Assembly: GCF_001192835.1 (NCBI RefSeq)
Contig: NZ_DF968183.1
Coordinates: 124,001 to 188,000, forward strand
DNA from: Lentimicrobium saccharophilum
GTDB taxonomy: Bacteria > Bacteroidota > Bacteroidia > Bacteroidales > Lentimicrobiaceae
Direction: 5' to 3'
Length of the DNA stretch: 64,000 bases
Under the pieces are notes generated by a model. That model was given only the letters and a program-made list of their open reading frames with translations. It was not told the origin of the DNA and made no database searches. Positions 44,521 through 52,966 of this stretch are shown here, in pieces. The first letter of the stretch is position 1, and each line of letters opens with the position of its first letter. Made by a program: the position numbers and the translations under genes.

Positions 44521-45459
44521 ATGAAAACAAACTTTTTGAAATTCCGTTTTGCTCTTTTGGCCATAGCGGCCACCACATTATTTGCTTCCTGCTCGAAAGA
44601 TGAGGATACTCCTGCACCTCCGGCAGAAATGCCGAAAGATATTGTTGAGGTGGCTGTATCGGATGCCCGCTTTTCCATCCTGGTTGAAGCGGTCTCCAAA
44701 GCCAACCTTGTCAGCGCGTTGCAAGGCGATGGTCCCTTTACGGTGTTTGCTCCTACCAATGATGCTTTCAACGCTTTATTTGCCCAGTTGGGTGTAAGCG
44801 GTATTGCCGATCTGGATGCAGCGACCCTTACACCGATTCTTCTCAATCACGTAGTTGCCGGTAATATTAAATCTTCGGATATCTCAACCGGATATGTTTC
44901 AACACTGAATGCAACCGATCCCGCTCAGGCCGGAGTTCAGATTTATGTGGAGAAAGGCAGTGATGTAAAGATTGACGGCAGCAAGGTGATCATCGCCGAT
45001 GTGATGGCCTCCAACGGTGTGATTCACGCCATTGATAAGGTGATTCTACCGGCAAACGTTGTTAATCATGCAATTAATAATCCAAATTTCAGCATTTTGG
45101 TGCAGGCTGTTGTCAAAGCGGGACTTGTTGAGGCCCTGAGCGGCACCGGACCCTTCACGGTATTCGCGCCCACCAATGCTGCTTTTAATGCCTTGTTTTC
45201 TGCTCTCGGTGTCTCCGGAATCGATGCACTCACAGCCGAGCAACTTTCGCCCATTCTTCTCTATCACGTAGTTCCCGGTAATGTACGCTCTAACCAGGTT
45301 TCAAGCGGAACTGTGCCCACACTCAAGGACGGAAGCAATCTTAATATTACTGTCAGCAATATGGGTGTTAACATAAATGGATCTGTAAATGTGATTGCTA
45401 CTGATGTGCAGGGCGCTAATGGTGTGATTCACGTGATTGATGCAGTGTTAGTTCCATAA
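44521..45459 (+). CDS. Fasciclin (FAS1) lipoprotein with two domains
   Basis: A 312-residue lipoprotein: signal with lipobox TLFASCSKDED (Cys24), then two FAS1 domains (about 40-175 and 178-312), each with the H1 box GPFTVFAPTNDAFNALF / GPFTVFAPTNAAFNALF and the H2 box NGVIHAIDKVILP / NGVIHVIDAVLVP. FAS1 domains mediate adhesion or bind small ligands at the cell surface. The two domains are nearly identical around the boxes, so they arose by internal duplication. It is monocistronic, with an elaborate repeat-rich promoter and a strong terminator, pointing to tight control. Confidence 0.93.
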   Translation: MKTNFLKFRFALLAIAATTLFASCSKDEDTPAPPAEMPKDIVEVAVSDARFSILVEAVSKANLVSALQGDGPFTVFAPTNDAFNALFAQLGVSGIADLDAATLTPILLNHVVAGNIKSSDISTGYVSTLNATDPAQAGVQIYVEKGSDVKIDGSKVIIADVMASNGVIHAIDKVILPANVVNHAINNPNFSILVQAVVKAGLVEALSGTGPFTVFAPTNAAFNALFSALGVSGIDALTAEQLSPILLYHVVPGNVRSNQVSSGTVPTLKDGSNLNITVSNMGVNINGSVNVIATDVQGANGVIHVIDAVLVP

Positions 45460-45482
45460 TTTTAGGTTTTTGGGATTATGGT

Positions 45483-45514
45483 AAAAGCCTGCCGGAATTC
45501 CGGCGGGCTTTTTA
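45483..45514 (+). terminator. Terminator of the fasciclin gene
   Basis: AAAAGCC and GGCTTTT (45483-45489, 45506-45512) enclose GCCGG-AATT-CCGGC, with a single unpaired base on each side, then T-run. Starts 23 bases past the stop. Confidence 0.9.
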
Positions 45515-45676
45515 GTTGAAAGTTATATGACAGTAGTCCTTTAAAAATTATTAATGAACTGACTAACAGCGGATTATAAATACTTGTTTAAGGATAGCAA
45601 ATCATTTATAATCAATTCGTTACGTCTTTGCCTCCTTGCGTGATTCTTAAATTTAACGTACTGTTGAAATGAGAGA

Positions 45677-46435
45677 TCAATCTACCGGGAGTGTAATTTC
45701 CCGGCCGTCAATAAACTGCCTGATGACTCCGGATAACAGCTTATATCCTTTGCCATTAAGGTGCTCTCCATCAAATGAATATAGGCTGTCAAGCCTGTTC
45801 GTCCGTGTACAGAGTATGTGATTAACATCAATGAAATCAGCATTATTTTCCCGGGCAATAACCCTGATTCGTTCATTTATTCCGGCAATAAAATCGTTGC
45901 TGATCCAGGCATTGTTTACAGGGATCATACTTACGCAGAGAATTCCTGCGTCAGGACATTTATGCCGGATGGATCTGATAATTTGTTCATAATAGAATGA
46001 AATAGTGTCAACAGACCTTCTAAAGGTAAGATCCTTAGGATCAAGCATAAAAATAATTTTTGAGGGTCTGGCCTCTGTTATCTGATTCACCCGGTTGTAA
46101 ATTCCGATAATATCATCTCCGCCAATACCCCGGTTTTTAACCAACGGATTTGAAAGCATTTCGGCCCAATCGCAGTAATCAGCAATGCAGTTGCCCAGGA
46201 TGATAATTGCATTTGAATCGGCAGGCATTTCCCTGAATGTACCGGTCTTCATTTTGTAATAAAAGCCTTCATATGAGTTTTCGCTGTATGATTGGTGGGT
46301 GAATTTTTTCCTGAGATAGCTTATCCCGCCTTTCTTTTCCACATGATTTGCAAGCACCAGTAACATAAGGGCATTCATAGCAAGTGAAACCCAAAGAAGG
46401 AACTTGATTATCCGGATATTGGATTTGGTGCTCAT
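45677..46435 (-). CDS. SGNH-hydrolase-like membrane-anchored protein with Cys at the nucleophile position
   Basis: A 252-residue protein with an N-terminal membrane anchor (about 10-30). The fold is SGNH/GDSL: block I is ILGNCIADY with Cys83 where Ser is expected (GNS in typical relatives), block II NRGIGGDDIIG supplies the oxyanion Gly, block III is DPKD (132-135) instead of GxND, and block V is DGEHLNGKGY (Asp222, His225). SGNH enzymes are esterases or acetyl-hydrolases of sugars. Cys in place of Ser and loss of the block III Asn make ordinary esterase activity doubtful. Single gene. Confidence 0.75.
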   Translation of the reverse strand: MSTKSNIRIIKFLLWVSLAMNALMLLVLANHVEKKGGISYLRKKFTHQSYSENSYEGFYYKMKTGTFREMPADSNAIIILGNCIADYCDWAEMLSNPLVKNRGIGGDDIIGIYNRVNQITEARPSKIIFMLDPKDLTFRRSVDTISFYYEQIIRSIRHKCPDAGILCVSMIPVNNAWISNDFIAGINERIRVIARENNADFIDVNHILCTRTNRLDSLYSFDGEHLNGKGYKLLSGVIRQFIDGREITLPVD

Positions 46436-46812
46436 GCTGCCGGAATTTTAAGATCAACTTTTATCTATAAATTAAAACGTTACAGATTCAGATAGTGAGT
46501 GAAGGATGAGTAAAGAGGTTAATTAGTTCAGACTTCTGTAAAAGTGATCATTGTAGAAATCATTAACCGCTTTGATATTGCTCCGGGGTAAATGGACAGT
46601 TTAATGCAGCGTCTTCAGAAAAATGAGTTTATGATGTTCTCTCAAATATAGCAAATCTTATGGATTTTTGCAATGATTTTCTGCATTTTTCGGATAGTGA
46701 CTTCCTGGGAGATAAATTGCGAAATTGTGATTGATCTGAAGGCTGTTGCAGAAAGGAGGAAAACGCTGCATTATAATAAATAATGCAGATCAATAGCAGT
46801 ACTGATAATCCT
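46436..46812. other. Gene-free divergent region before the GH65 fusion gene
   Basis: No gene or RNA recognised up to the -7 element at 46813. An open frame that extends the fusion gene to 46783 is not credible because it would begin upstream of the promoter. Confidence 0.45.
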
Positions 46813-46820
46813 TATCTTTG
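46813..46820 (+). promoter_or_regulatory. -7 element of the GH65-kinase operon
   Basis: TATCTTTG, 43 bases before the chosen ATG at 46864; it lies inside the longer reading frame and so fixes the start. Confidence 0.65.
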
Positions 46821-46863
46821 CAATGGTTTTGGAAATATAAAACGTACACATAATCAGCAAACT

Positions 46864-49800
46864 ATGAGAGAGAGACTTTTTGATGCCGTAATTTTTGACC
46901 TGGATGGAGTGATAACCAAAACAGCGCTTGTGCACAGTTCGGCATGGAAAAAAATGTTTGACGATTATCTGAAGGAAAGAGAAGCGAAAAAGGGCGAACC
47001 ATTCAGGGAATTTACCCATGCAGGCGATTATCTGCCTTTTGTTGATGGTAAGCCACGATATAAGGGAGTTCAGGATTTTCTGGCCTCCAGGGGTATAGAC
47101 ATTCCTTTCGGGGACCCTGCAGATACCCATGAGATGGAAACCATTTGCGGGCTGGGTAATCGCAAGGATTATGCATTCAATGAAATTCTGAAACGCGACG
47201 GCGTTGGCGTGTATGAAAGTACCGTCAGGCTTATTAATGAATTGAAATCATCGGGAATCAGGGTGGGCGTGGCCTCATCAAGTAAGAATTGCGCTCCGGT
47301 ACTTGAAGCAGCCGGGTTGTTGCATCTCTTTGAAACCCGTGTTGACGGTGTGGTTTCGGCTGAGTTGAAGCTGAAAGGCAAGCCTGAACCGGATATTTTT
47401 ACAACTGCCGCGGATAATCTGGGCGTCTCCTATGGCCGGACGGTAATTGTCGAAGATGCCGTTTCGGGTGTGCAGGCAGGTCAGAAAGGCGATTTTGGCC
47501 TGGTAATCGGTGTTGCACGTGAGGAAAATGCTGTTGAGTTAAGACGTAACGGGGCGGATGTTGTGGTTGAAGACCTGGAAGCGGTCACCATTGACAGTAT
47601 AAATGACTGGTTTCTCCACGGACTTGAGGATGACAAATGGTCGGTATCCTACCATGCCTATGAGCCGGGTAAAGAGCGCACACGCGAAGCCCTGCTTGCG
47701 GTGGGCAACGGCTACTTCGGCACCAGGGGGGCCATGGAAGAAACTACTTCGAATCAGGTGAATAATCCGGGTACTTACATCGCAGGTCTCTATAACCGGC
47801 TTTCATCAAAGGTTGGCGACCGGATGATCGAGAATGAAGATTTTGTGAATGTTCCCAACTGGTTGCCGGTTACATTCCGGATCAATGATGGGGAGTGGTT
47901 TGATTTCAACAGCGCGGAATTCCTTGATTTTAACAAGCATCTCGATTTCAGGACGGGTGTTTTCAGCAGACGAATTGTGGTAAAGGATGCAGATGGAAAG
48001 GTTTCTGAAATAGTTTCAAAGCGCATTGCCAGCATGGCTGATCCTCACATCGCATCCATGCAGTATCAGGTAACTCCTTTGAATTATGGCGGTAAGATTA
48101 CCATCAGGACAGGAATTGACGGCGATATTATCAATAACAACGTTGAGCGTTACAAACAACTGAACCAGCAACATCTGAAACCTGTTACCGAAGGTATCGA
48201 TGGAAATATGCTTTGGGTATGCGTCGAAACCGTGCAATCAGCCATAAAGGTGGCGGAAGCAGCAAATCATACCGTTTTTGTTAACAGGAAGCCGTTAAGC
48301 GTTACAGGCAGGCAATTTACAGGCAGGAGCAGCGCATTTCTTGAATATGAGGTCAGCGTTGATCAGGGAATACCTGTGATGCTCGACAAATATGTAGCCA
48401 TTTTCACTTCCAGACATGACGATGTAAATGACCCGTTGGCTGAAGCTAAGACTGCCATTGCAGTGAATCCCGGTTTTTCGCATGTTATGGCCAAAAGCAG
48501 CAAGGCCTGGCAGGAATTATGGGAGAAGATAGATGTTGTAATAGAAGGCAGCCGTATGGATCAGAAACTGATACGGCTTCACCTGTATCATCTGATGGTG
48601 TCAGCCTCCCCTCACAATGCGCGTATTGATGCAAGTTTTACGGCAAGGGGGCTGCACGGGGAGGCTTATCGCGGACATATTTTCTGGGATGAGTTGTTCA
48701 TTCTGCCCTTCTACAATATGCATTTGCCTGAAACAGCCAGGGCCACATTGATGTATCGTTACAATCGTTTGCCGAAAGCGCGTGAATATGCTGTTCAGCA
48801 CGGCTATAAAGGGGCCATGTTTCCCTGGCAGAGCGGAAGCGACGGCAGGGAAGAAACGCAGGTGGTTCATCTGAATCCGCTGTCGGGTGAATGGGGTGAT
48901 GATTACAGTTCGCTGCAACGCCATGTTTCACTGGCTATCGCCTATAATGTATGGGAATACTATCATACTACCGGAGATCTGGAGTTTCTTAAAAATTACG
49001 GAGCAGAAATGTTTCTGGATATCTGCCGGTTCTGGATGGATAAGGCACAGCTGAATCCTGTCACCGGCCGGTATTCCATAGCCGGAGTGATGGGACCCGA
49101 CGAGTTTCATGAGCAATACCACGGTTCAACCGAAGGAGGACTGAGCGACAATGCCTACACCAATATTATGGTGGTATGGGCCGTTGATAAAGCCTTTGAA
49201 ATCCTCGCGCTTGCCGGAGATCAGGCTGATGCCGTAAAAACCAGACTCGGTCTGGACGATCAAGAGCTTGCGGAATGGAAACGGATTTCGCGGAACCTGA
49301 ATATTATTATTTCTCCCGAAGGCATTATTTCGCAATACGACGGCTACTTCGGACTTAAAGAACTTGACTGGAACCATTACCGTCAGAAATACGGTAATAT
49401 CTACCGGCTTGACCGCATATTGAAAGCGGAAGGGAAGTCGGCCGATGAATTTAAGGTTGCCAAACAGGCAGATACCCTGATGGCTTTTTACAATCTTGAC
49501 GAATCGGAAGTCAGGCTGATCCTTGAGGAATTGGGATATAATGTCAGGCCGGATTACCTGAAGGAAAATCTTGATTATTACCTCGCCCGCACTTCTCATG
49601 GCTCGACCCTGAGCCGGGTGGTCCATGCCCTGCTGGCCAATATGAGTGGCGACCGCAAGCTTAGCTGGGAGCTGTATCAGGATGCGCTCAGCAGCGACTT
49701 TAACGATATTCAGGGAGGAACAACCGCCGAAGGTATTCATTTGGGTGTTATGGCGGGTACCATTCTGATTGCCATGCATGCCTATGCTGGTCTGAACCTG

Positions 49801-50019
49801 AGGGGAGACCGGATCAGAATAAATCCAAACCTGCCGGAAGCCTGGAAATCTATTGCTTTTGGTTTTGTATTTCAGGGTAACTCGCTGAAAATTAAAATGA
49901 ATACAGTGTCGGTAGAGGTTGTTGCAAACAAAGTCAAATCTGGTGAAGTTGAAATCGAGATAAATGGATCCGTGTATTCCCTTACCGGCGGTCAGGTTCT
50001 TAAAGTTGATTTGAAGTAA
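46864..50019 (+). CDS. Beta-phosphoglucomutase fused to GH65 disaccharide phosphorylase
   Basis: A 1051-residue fusion. Residues 1-about 250 are a HAD beta-phosphoglucomutase (AVIFDLDGVITKTALVH, Asp12/Asp14; ASSSKNCAPVLEAAG; KGKPEPDIF; VEDAVSGVQAG). The rest is GH65: beta-sandwich, (alpha/alpha)6 barrel with FPWQSGSDGREETQ and the general acid Glu747 in GVMGPDEFHEQ. GH65 phosphorylases split maltose, trehalose, kojibiose or nigerose into beta-glucose 1-phosphate and glucose; the fused mutase makes glucose 6-phosphate, so product is channelled. The SGSDGREETQ form resembles the mycobacterial Rv3401 group, whose substrate I cannot fix. Two kinase-like genes follow. Confidence 0.92.
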   Translation: MRERLFDAVIFDLDGVITKTALVHSSAWKKMFDDYLKEREAKKGEPFREFTHAGDYLPFVDGKPRYKGVQDFLASRGIDIPFGDPADTHEMETICGLGNRKDYAFNEILKRDGVGVYESTVRLINELKSSGIRVGVASSSKNCAPVLEAAGLLHLFETRVDGVVSAELKLKGKPEPDIFTTAADNLGVSYGRTVIVEDAVSGVQAGQKGDFGLVIGVAREENAVELRRNGADVVVEDLEAVTIDSINDWFLHGLEDDKWSVSYHAYEPGKERTREALLAVGNGYFGTRGAMEETTSNQVNNPGTYIAGLYNRLSSKVGDRMIENEDFVNVPNWLPVTFRINDGEWFDFNSAEFLDFNKHLDFRTGVFSRRIVVKDADGKVSEIVSKRIASMADPHIASMQYQVTPLNYGGKITIRTGIDGDIINNNVERYKQLNQQHLKPVTEGIDGNMLWVCVETVQSAIKVAEAANHTVFVNRKPLSVTGRQFTGRSSAFLEYEVSVDQGIPVMLDKYVAIFTSRHDDVNDPLAEAKTAIAVNPGFSHVMAKSSKAWQELWEKIDVVIEGSRMDQKLIRLHLYHLMVSASPHNARIDASFTARGLHGEAYRGHIFWDELFILPFYNMHLPETARATLMYRYNRLPKAREYAVQHGYKGAMFPWQSGSDGREETQVVHLNPLSGEWGDDYSSLQRHVSLAIAYNVWEYYHTTGDLEFLKNYGAEMFLDICRFWMDKAQLNPVTGRYSIAGVMGPDEFHEQYHGSTEGGLSDNAYTNIMVVWAVDKAFEILALAGDQADAVKTRLGLDDQELAEWKRISRNLNIIISPEGIISQYDGYFGLKELDWNHYRQKYGNIYRLDRILKAEGKSADEFKVAKQADTLMAFYNLDESEVRLILEELGYNVRPDYLKENLDYYLARTSHGSTLSRVVHALLANMSGDRKLSWELYQDALSSDFNDIQGGTTAEGIHLGVMAGTILIAMHAYAGLNLRGDRIRINPNLPEAWKSIAFGFVFQGNSLKIKMNTVSVEVVANKVKSGEVEIEINGSVYSLTGGQVLKVDLK

Positions 50020-50054
50020 GGGGGCGTAACTAACTGAATTAAAAAATAATCAAG

Positions 50055-50693
50055 ATGCTGAATGACATTTTACAGTTGAACAAAAAGCATGAATTTGCTG
50101 CCAGAACGATCCTTGAAAAAGTGATGGCTGAAAAAACCGACAAGTATATCATTACCATTTCGGGTGAAGTGGAAACCGGAAAGTGTGAGGTAGCCCATAT
50201 GCTGGGAAAATTGTTGAAAAAAGAAGGGATCAGGGTGAAACTACTTCACATGGATAACTATTACAAAATACCGCCGCTTGAACGCACTGAATGGCGGAAA
50301 CGGCACGGTTTGGAGAGTGTCGGGTATGATGAATATGACTGGGATGTGGTTAACCGGACGCTGGCAGGTTTCAAGGAAGGCAAACTGACCACCCTTCCGT
50401 GCGTCGATCTGTTTACCGGACAGATTGATCAGTTAACCACCAATTTTGCCGGAATTGAGGTTTTGATTATCGAAGGATTGTATTCCGTGAAAATTGAAGA
50501 AGCCAATCTTAAGGTCTTTATTGAACAAACCTACCGCGATACCATTGAGGAACAGATTGCCTCAGGAAAGGAAGAACTGGATGAATTCAGAATGCAGATA
50601 CTGGAGCGGGAACATCAGGTAGTTCAGTCACTTAAACCCCTGGCCGATTTTTACCTGGATTTTGATACGGCCAGCGAAATTTTTCACTATTAA
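50055..50693 (+). CDS. Uridine-kinase-like protein A, degenerate Walker A
   Basis: A 212-residue P-loop kinase of the uridine kinase/phosphoribulokinase group. Walker A is GEVETGKC (residues 37-44), with Cys44 where Ser/Thr normally binds Mg-ATP. Later motifs are kept: LLHMDNYYKIPPLERTEWRK, DEYDWDVVN, VLIIEGLYSV. It lies 35 bases after the GH65 fusion and 22 bases before a close paralogue with a normal P-loop, so the pair may form a heterodimer with one active and one regulatory subunit. Substrate unknown; a link to sugar or nucleoside phosphorylation in this alpha-glucan locus is inferred. Confidence 0.82.
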   Translation: MLNDILQLNKKHEFAARTILEKVMAEKTDKYIITISGEVETGKCEVAHMLGKLLKKEGIRVKLLHMDNYYKIPPLERTEWRKRHGLESVGYDEYDWDVVNRTLAGFKEGKLTTLPCVDLFTGQIDQLTTNFAGIEVLIIEGLYSVKIEEANLKVFIEQTYRDTIEEQIASGKEELDEFRMQILEREHQVVQSLKPLADFYLDFDTASEIFHY

Positions 50694-50715
50694 GAAACAT
50701 AAAAAAATCACTGCT

Positions 50716-51354
50716 ATGTTAGGAGATGTATTACTGATCGGAGAAAAGCATGAGAATGCCGCCAAAGTTATTCTTCCGCGGATTCTGGAAAACCGGAAAA
50801 ATAAGTATATCATTGCTGTTTCAGGAGAATCGGGATCAGGAAAAACAGAATTATCACATGTGATTGCCAAAATGCTCAGGAAAGAGGGTATCTTTTGCAA
50901 ACCCATTCACATTGATAACTATTACCGCATCCATCCCCTTGAGCGTACAGAATGGCGTAAAAAGCACGGCATCGAAACGGCTGTAGGACTTGGGGAGTAC
51001 GACTGGGATACCATATACAGGAATATCGATGATTTCAAAAATGACAGGGTTTCAACCATGCCTTGCATCGATCTCGTTACCGAGCAGGTAGATCATCTTA
51101 CCACCGATTTTAAGGGTATCGAAATGATCATCGTTGACGGATTGTATGCCATTCATACAGAGGGCGTTGATCTCCGGATTTTTATCGAACTGACCTATCA
51201 TGAGACTAAAAAAGCCCAGGTAGTAAGGGGAAAGGAGCCTCAGAACGAATACCGTATGCAGGTGCTGGAACGTGAGCACCAGGTTGTACAATCGTTACGC
51301 GAAAAAGCAGATATTTTTATCAATAAGGAATATCAGGTCGTTCCGGCCCGCTAA
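50716..51354 (+). CDS. Uridine-kinase-like protein B, intact Walker A
   Basis: A 212-residue paralogue of the preceding gene, with Walker A GESGSGKT (residues 37-44), PIHIDNYYRIHPLERTEWRK, GEYDWDTIY and MIIVDGLYAIHTEG, and the same ending REHQVVQSL. The start ATG at 50716 gives an N-terminus (MLGDVLLIGEKHENAAKVIL) aligning with protein A; the frame continues further upstream into protein A's 3' end. The two copies align over their whole length, so they are a tandem duplication. It likely is the active kinase of the pair; substrate unknown. Confidence 0.85.
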   Translation: MLGDVLLIGEKHENAAKVILPRILENRKNKYIIAVSGESGSGKTELSHVIAKMLRKEGIFCKPIHIDNYYRIHPLERTEWRKKHGIETAVGLGEYDWDTIYRNIDDFKNDRVSTMPCIDLVTEQVDHLTTDFKGIEMIIVDGLYAIHTEGVDLRIFIELTYHETKKAQVVRGKEPQNEYRMQVLEREHQVVQSLREKADIFINKEYQVVPAR

Positions 51355-51360
51355 AAAAGC

Positions 51361-51408
51361 AAAAAAAACAGCCTGCCATTTTTTAAAAGGAACAGGAATG
51401 GCAGGCTG
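51361..51408 (-). terminator. Terminator shared at the converging GH65 and malQ operons
   Basis: CAGCCTGCCATT (51369-51380) and AATGGCAGGCTG (51397-51408) form a 12-bp stem. On the minus strand it is followed by eight T and starts 14 bases past the malQ stop; on the plus strand it can slow readthrough from the kinase genes. Confidence 0.9.
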
Positions 51409-51422
51409 CTTATTGATGGAAT

Positions 51423-52961
51423 TTACTGATGGTTGTCAGGAACGGGGATTTCTTCATCAGTTACCCTGTTTGTGCGGTTATACAGCGTGCTCAGATTCCG
51501 GAGGGTAATCTCATGTTCTCTGAGCAGTTGTCCGTCAAGGAACCGCCATTGCCAGTTACCTGACAGGGTGCCCGGTACATTCATTCTTCCGTTTGTTCCC
51601 AATCCCAGCACATCCTGAAGCGGAACCACCGCAATATCCGATACCGAAGCCCATGCCAGCCTGATCATCTGCCAGTGGATACCGGTACCAATACTTCCAA
51701 GGTATTGATGCAGTTTTAGTTTGTCTTCCGCGTCAAGGCTTTCGTACCAGCCAACCACCGTATCATTGTCATGCGTACCGGTATATACCACGCTGTTTTG
51801 CGGATAGAAATGCGGCAGGTATGGGTTGGCCTTGCTTTTATCGAAAGCAAACTGCAGGATTTTCATCCCCGGAAGGTTAAATTGTAACCGTACCTCGTCA
51901 ACATCGGGCGTGATTACTCCCAGGTCTTCGGCAATGATGGGGAGTTTTCCCAGTTTTTTGTCAAGGGCCTCGAATAGCTCAACCGCCGGAGCTCCGATCC
52001 ATTGCCCGTCGATGGCCGTTTCGGCGCCGAAGGGGATGGCCCAGAATGCCACAAGCCCCCTGAAGTGATCGATACGAATGATATCTGCCAGTTCCAGGTT
52101 ATGGGCTACCCGTTTGATCCACCAGTCGAAACCGGTTGCTTTCAGATAATCCCATTTAAAGAGAACATTGCCCCACAACTGACCGGTTTCACTGAAAAAA
52201 TCGGGGGGGACGCCGGCCACCATTTCCGGATTCAGGTCCCCGTCCAGCAAAAATACCTCCGGGTTAGCCCAGGCATCACTGCTGTCGAATGAAACGTAAA
52301 GCGGAATATCGCCGATAATCTGAATGTTTTTTTCGTTGGCGTAAGATTTGAGCTTCATCCATTGGCAGTTGGCAACAAACTGCAGAAATCTGTGGTATCC
52401 TGCCCGCTCTTCCAGTTCCTGTCTGGTTTTGTCGAGTGCCGGCTGCTTTCTGAGTCTCAGGTCATCGGGCCATTCATACCAGGGAATTCCCCCCAGGCTT
52501 TCTTTGATGGCCATAAACAGGGCATAGTCGTCAAGCCAGTGACTGTGCTTCTCTTTAAAGTCGTTGAAAGCATTTCTGTCGGCATCCGGCGCCGCCTCGC
52601 AAAACGCCCGGTAGGCTTTAGTGAAAATCTGCTCGCGTGAGCTGTTCACAAACGCATAATCAACCCTGCCGTTGTTTCTTCGTTTGGCTGCTGAAAGATC
52701 ATTTTGGCCGATTAACCCCTTATTGACAAAATGTTGAAGGTCAATCAATACCGGGTTCAATGCATAGGCGGAATAGCTCTGATAGGGGGAGTCGCCCGGA
52801 CCTGTCGGGCCAAGGGGCAACACCTGCCAGAGGTTCTGATGCGCTCTTTCCAGGAAGTCAACAAAATGATAAGCTTCTTCACCAAAGGTACCGATGCCAT
52901 ATTCATTCGGGAGCGAGGTGGGATGCAGCAATATGCCGCCTGATCGTTGGTTGGTCATCAT
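51423..52961 (-). CDS. malQ: 4-alpha-glucanotransferase (GH77)
   Basis: A 512-residue amylomaltase of the compact bacterial type: LHPTSLPNEYGIGTFG, LWQVLPLGPTGPGDSPYQS, the nucleophile Asp in IIRIDHFRGLVAFW, the acid/base Glu in PIIAEDLGVI and the third Asp in YTGTHDNDTVVGW. It disproportionates maltodextrins in the cytoplasm, making glucose and longer chains for phosphorylases. It starts 5 bases after the transporter stop, so transport and processing are co-expressed. No starch-binding domain is attached, unlike the larger Bacteroides form. Confidence 0.95.
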   Translation of the reverse strand: MMTNQRSGGILLHPTSLPNEYGIGTFGEEAYHFVDFLERAHQNLWQVLPLGPTGPGDSPYQSYSAYALNPVLIDLQHFVNKGLIGQNDLSAAKRRNNGRVDYAFVNSSREQIFTKAYRAFCEAAPDADRNAFNDFKEKHSHWLDDYALFMAIKESLGGIPWYEWPDDLRLRKQPALDKTRQELEERAGYHRFLQFVANCQWMKLKSYANEKNIQIIGDIPLYVSFDSSDAWANPEVFLLDGDLNPEMVAGVPPDFFSETGQLWGNVLFKWDYLKATGFDWWIKRVAHNLELADIIRIDHFRGLVAFWAIPFGAETAIDGQWIGAPAVELFEALDKKLGKLPIIAEDLGVITPDVDEVRLQFNLPGMKILQFAFDKSKANPYLPHFYPQNSVVYTGTHDNDTVVGWYESLDAEDKLKLHQYLGSIGTGIHWQMIRLAWASVSDIAVVPLQDVLGLGTNGRMNVPGTLSGNWQWRFLDGQLLREHEITLRNLSTLYNRTNRVTDEEIPVPDNHQ

Positions 52962-52966
52962 GGTCT

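Noticed and set aside
46783-46863. N-terminal extension of the GH65 fusion protein
   Set aside because: It contains the promoter -7 element TATCTTTG at 46813, and the HAD domain begins right after the ATG at 46864.
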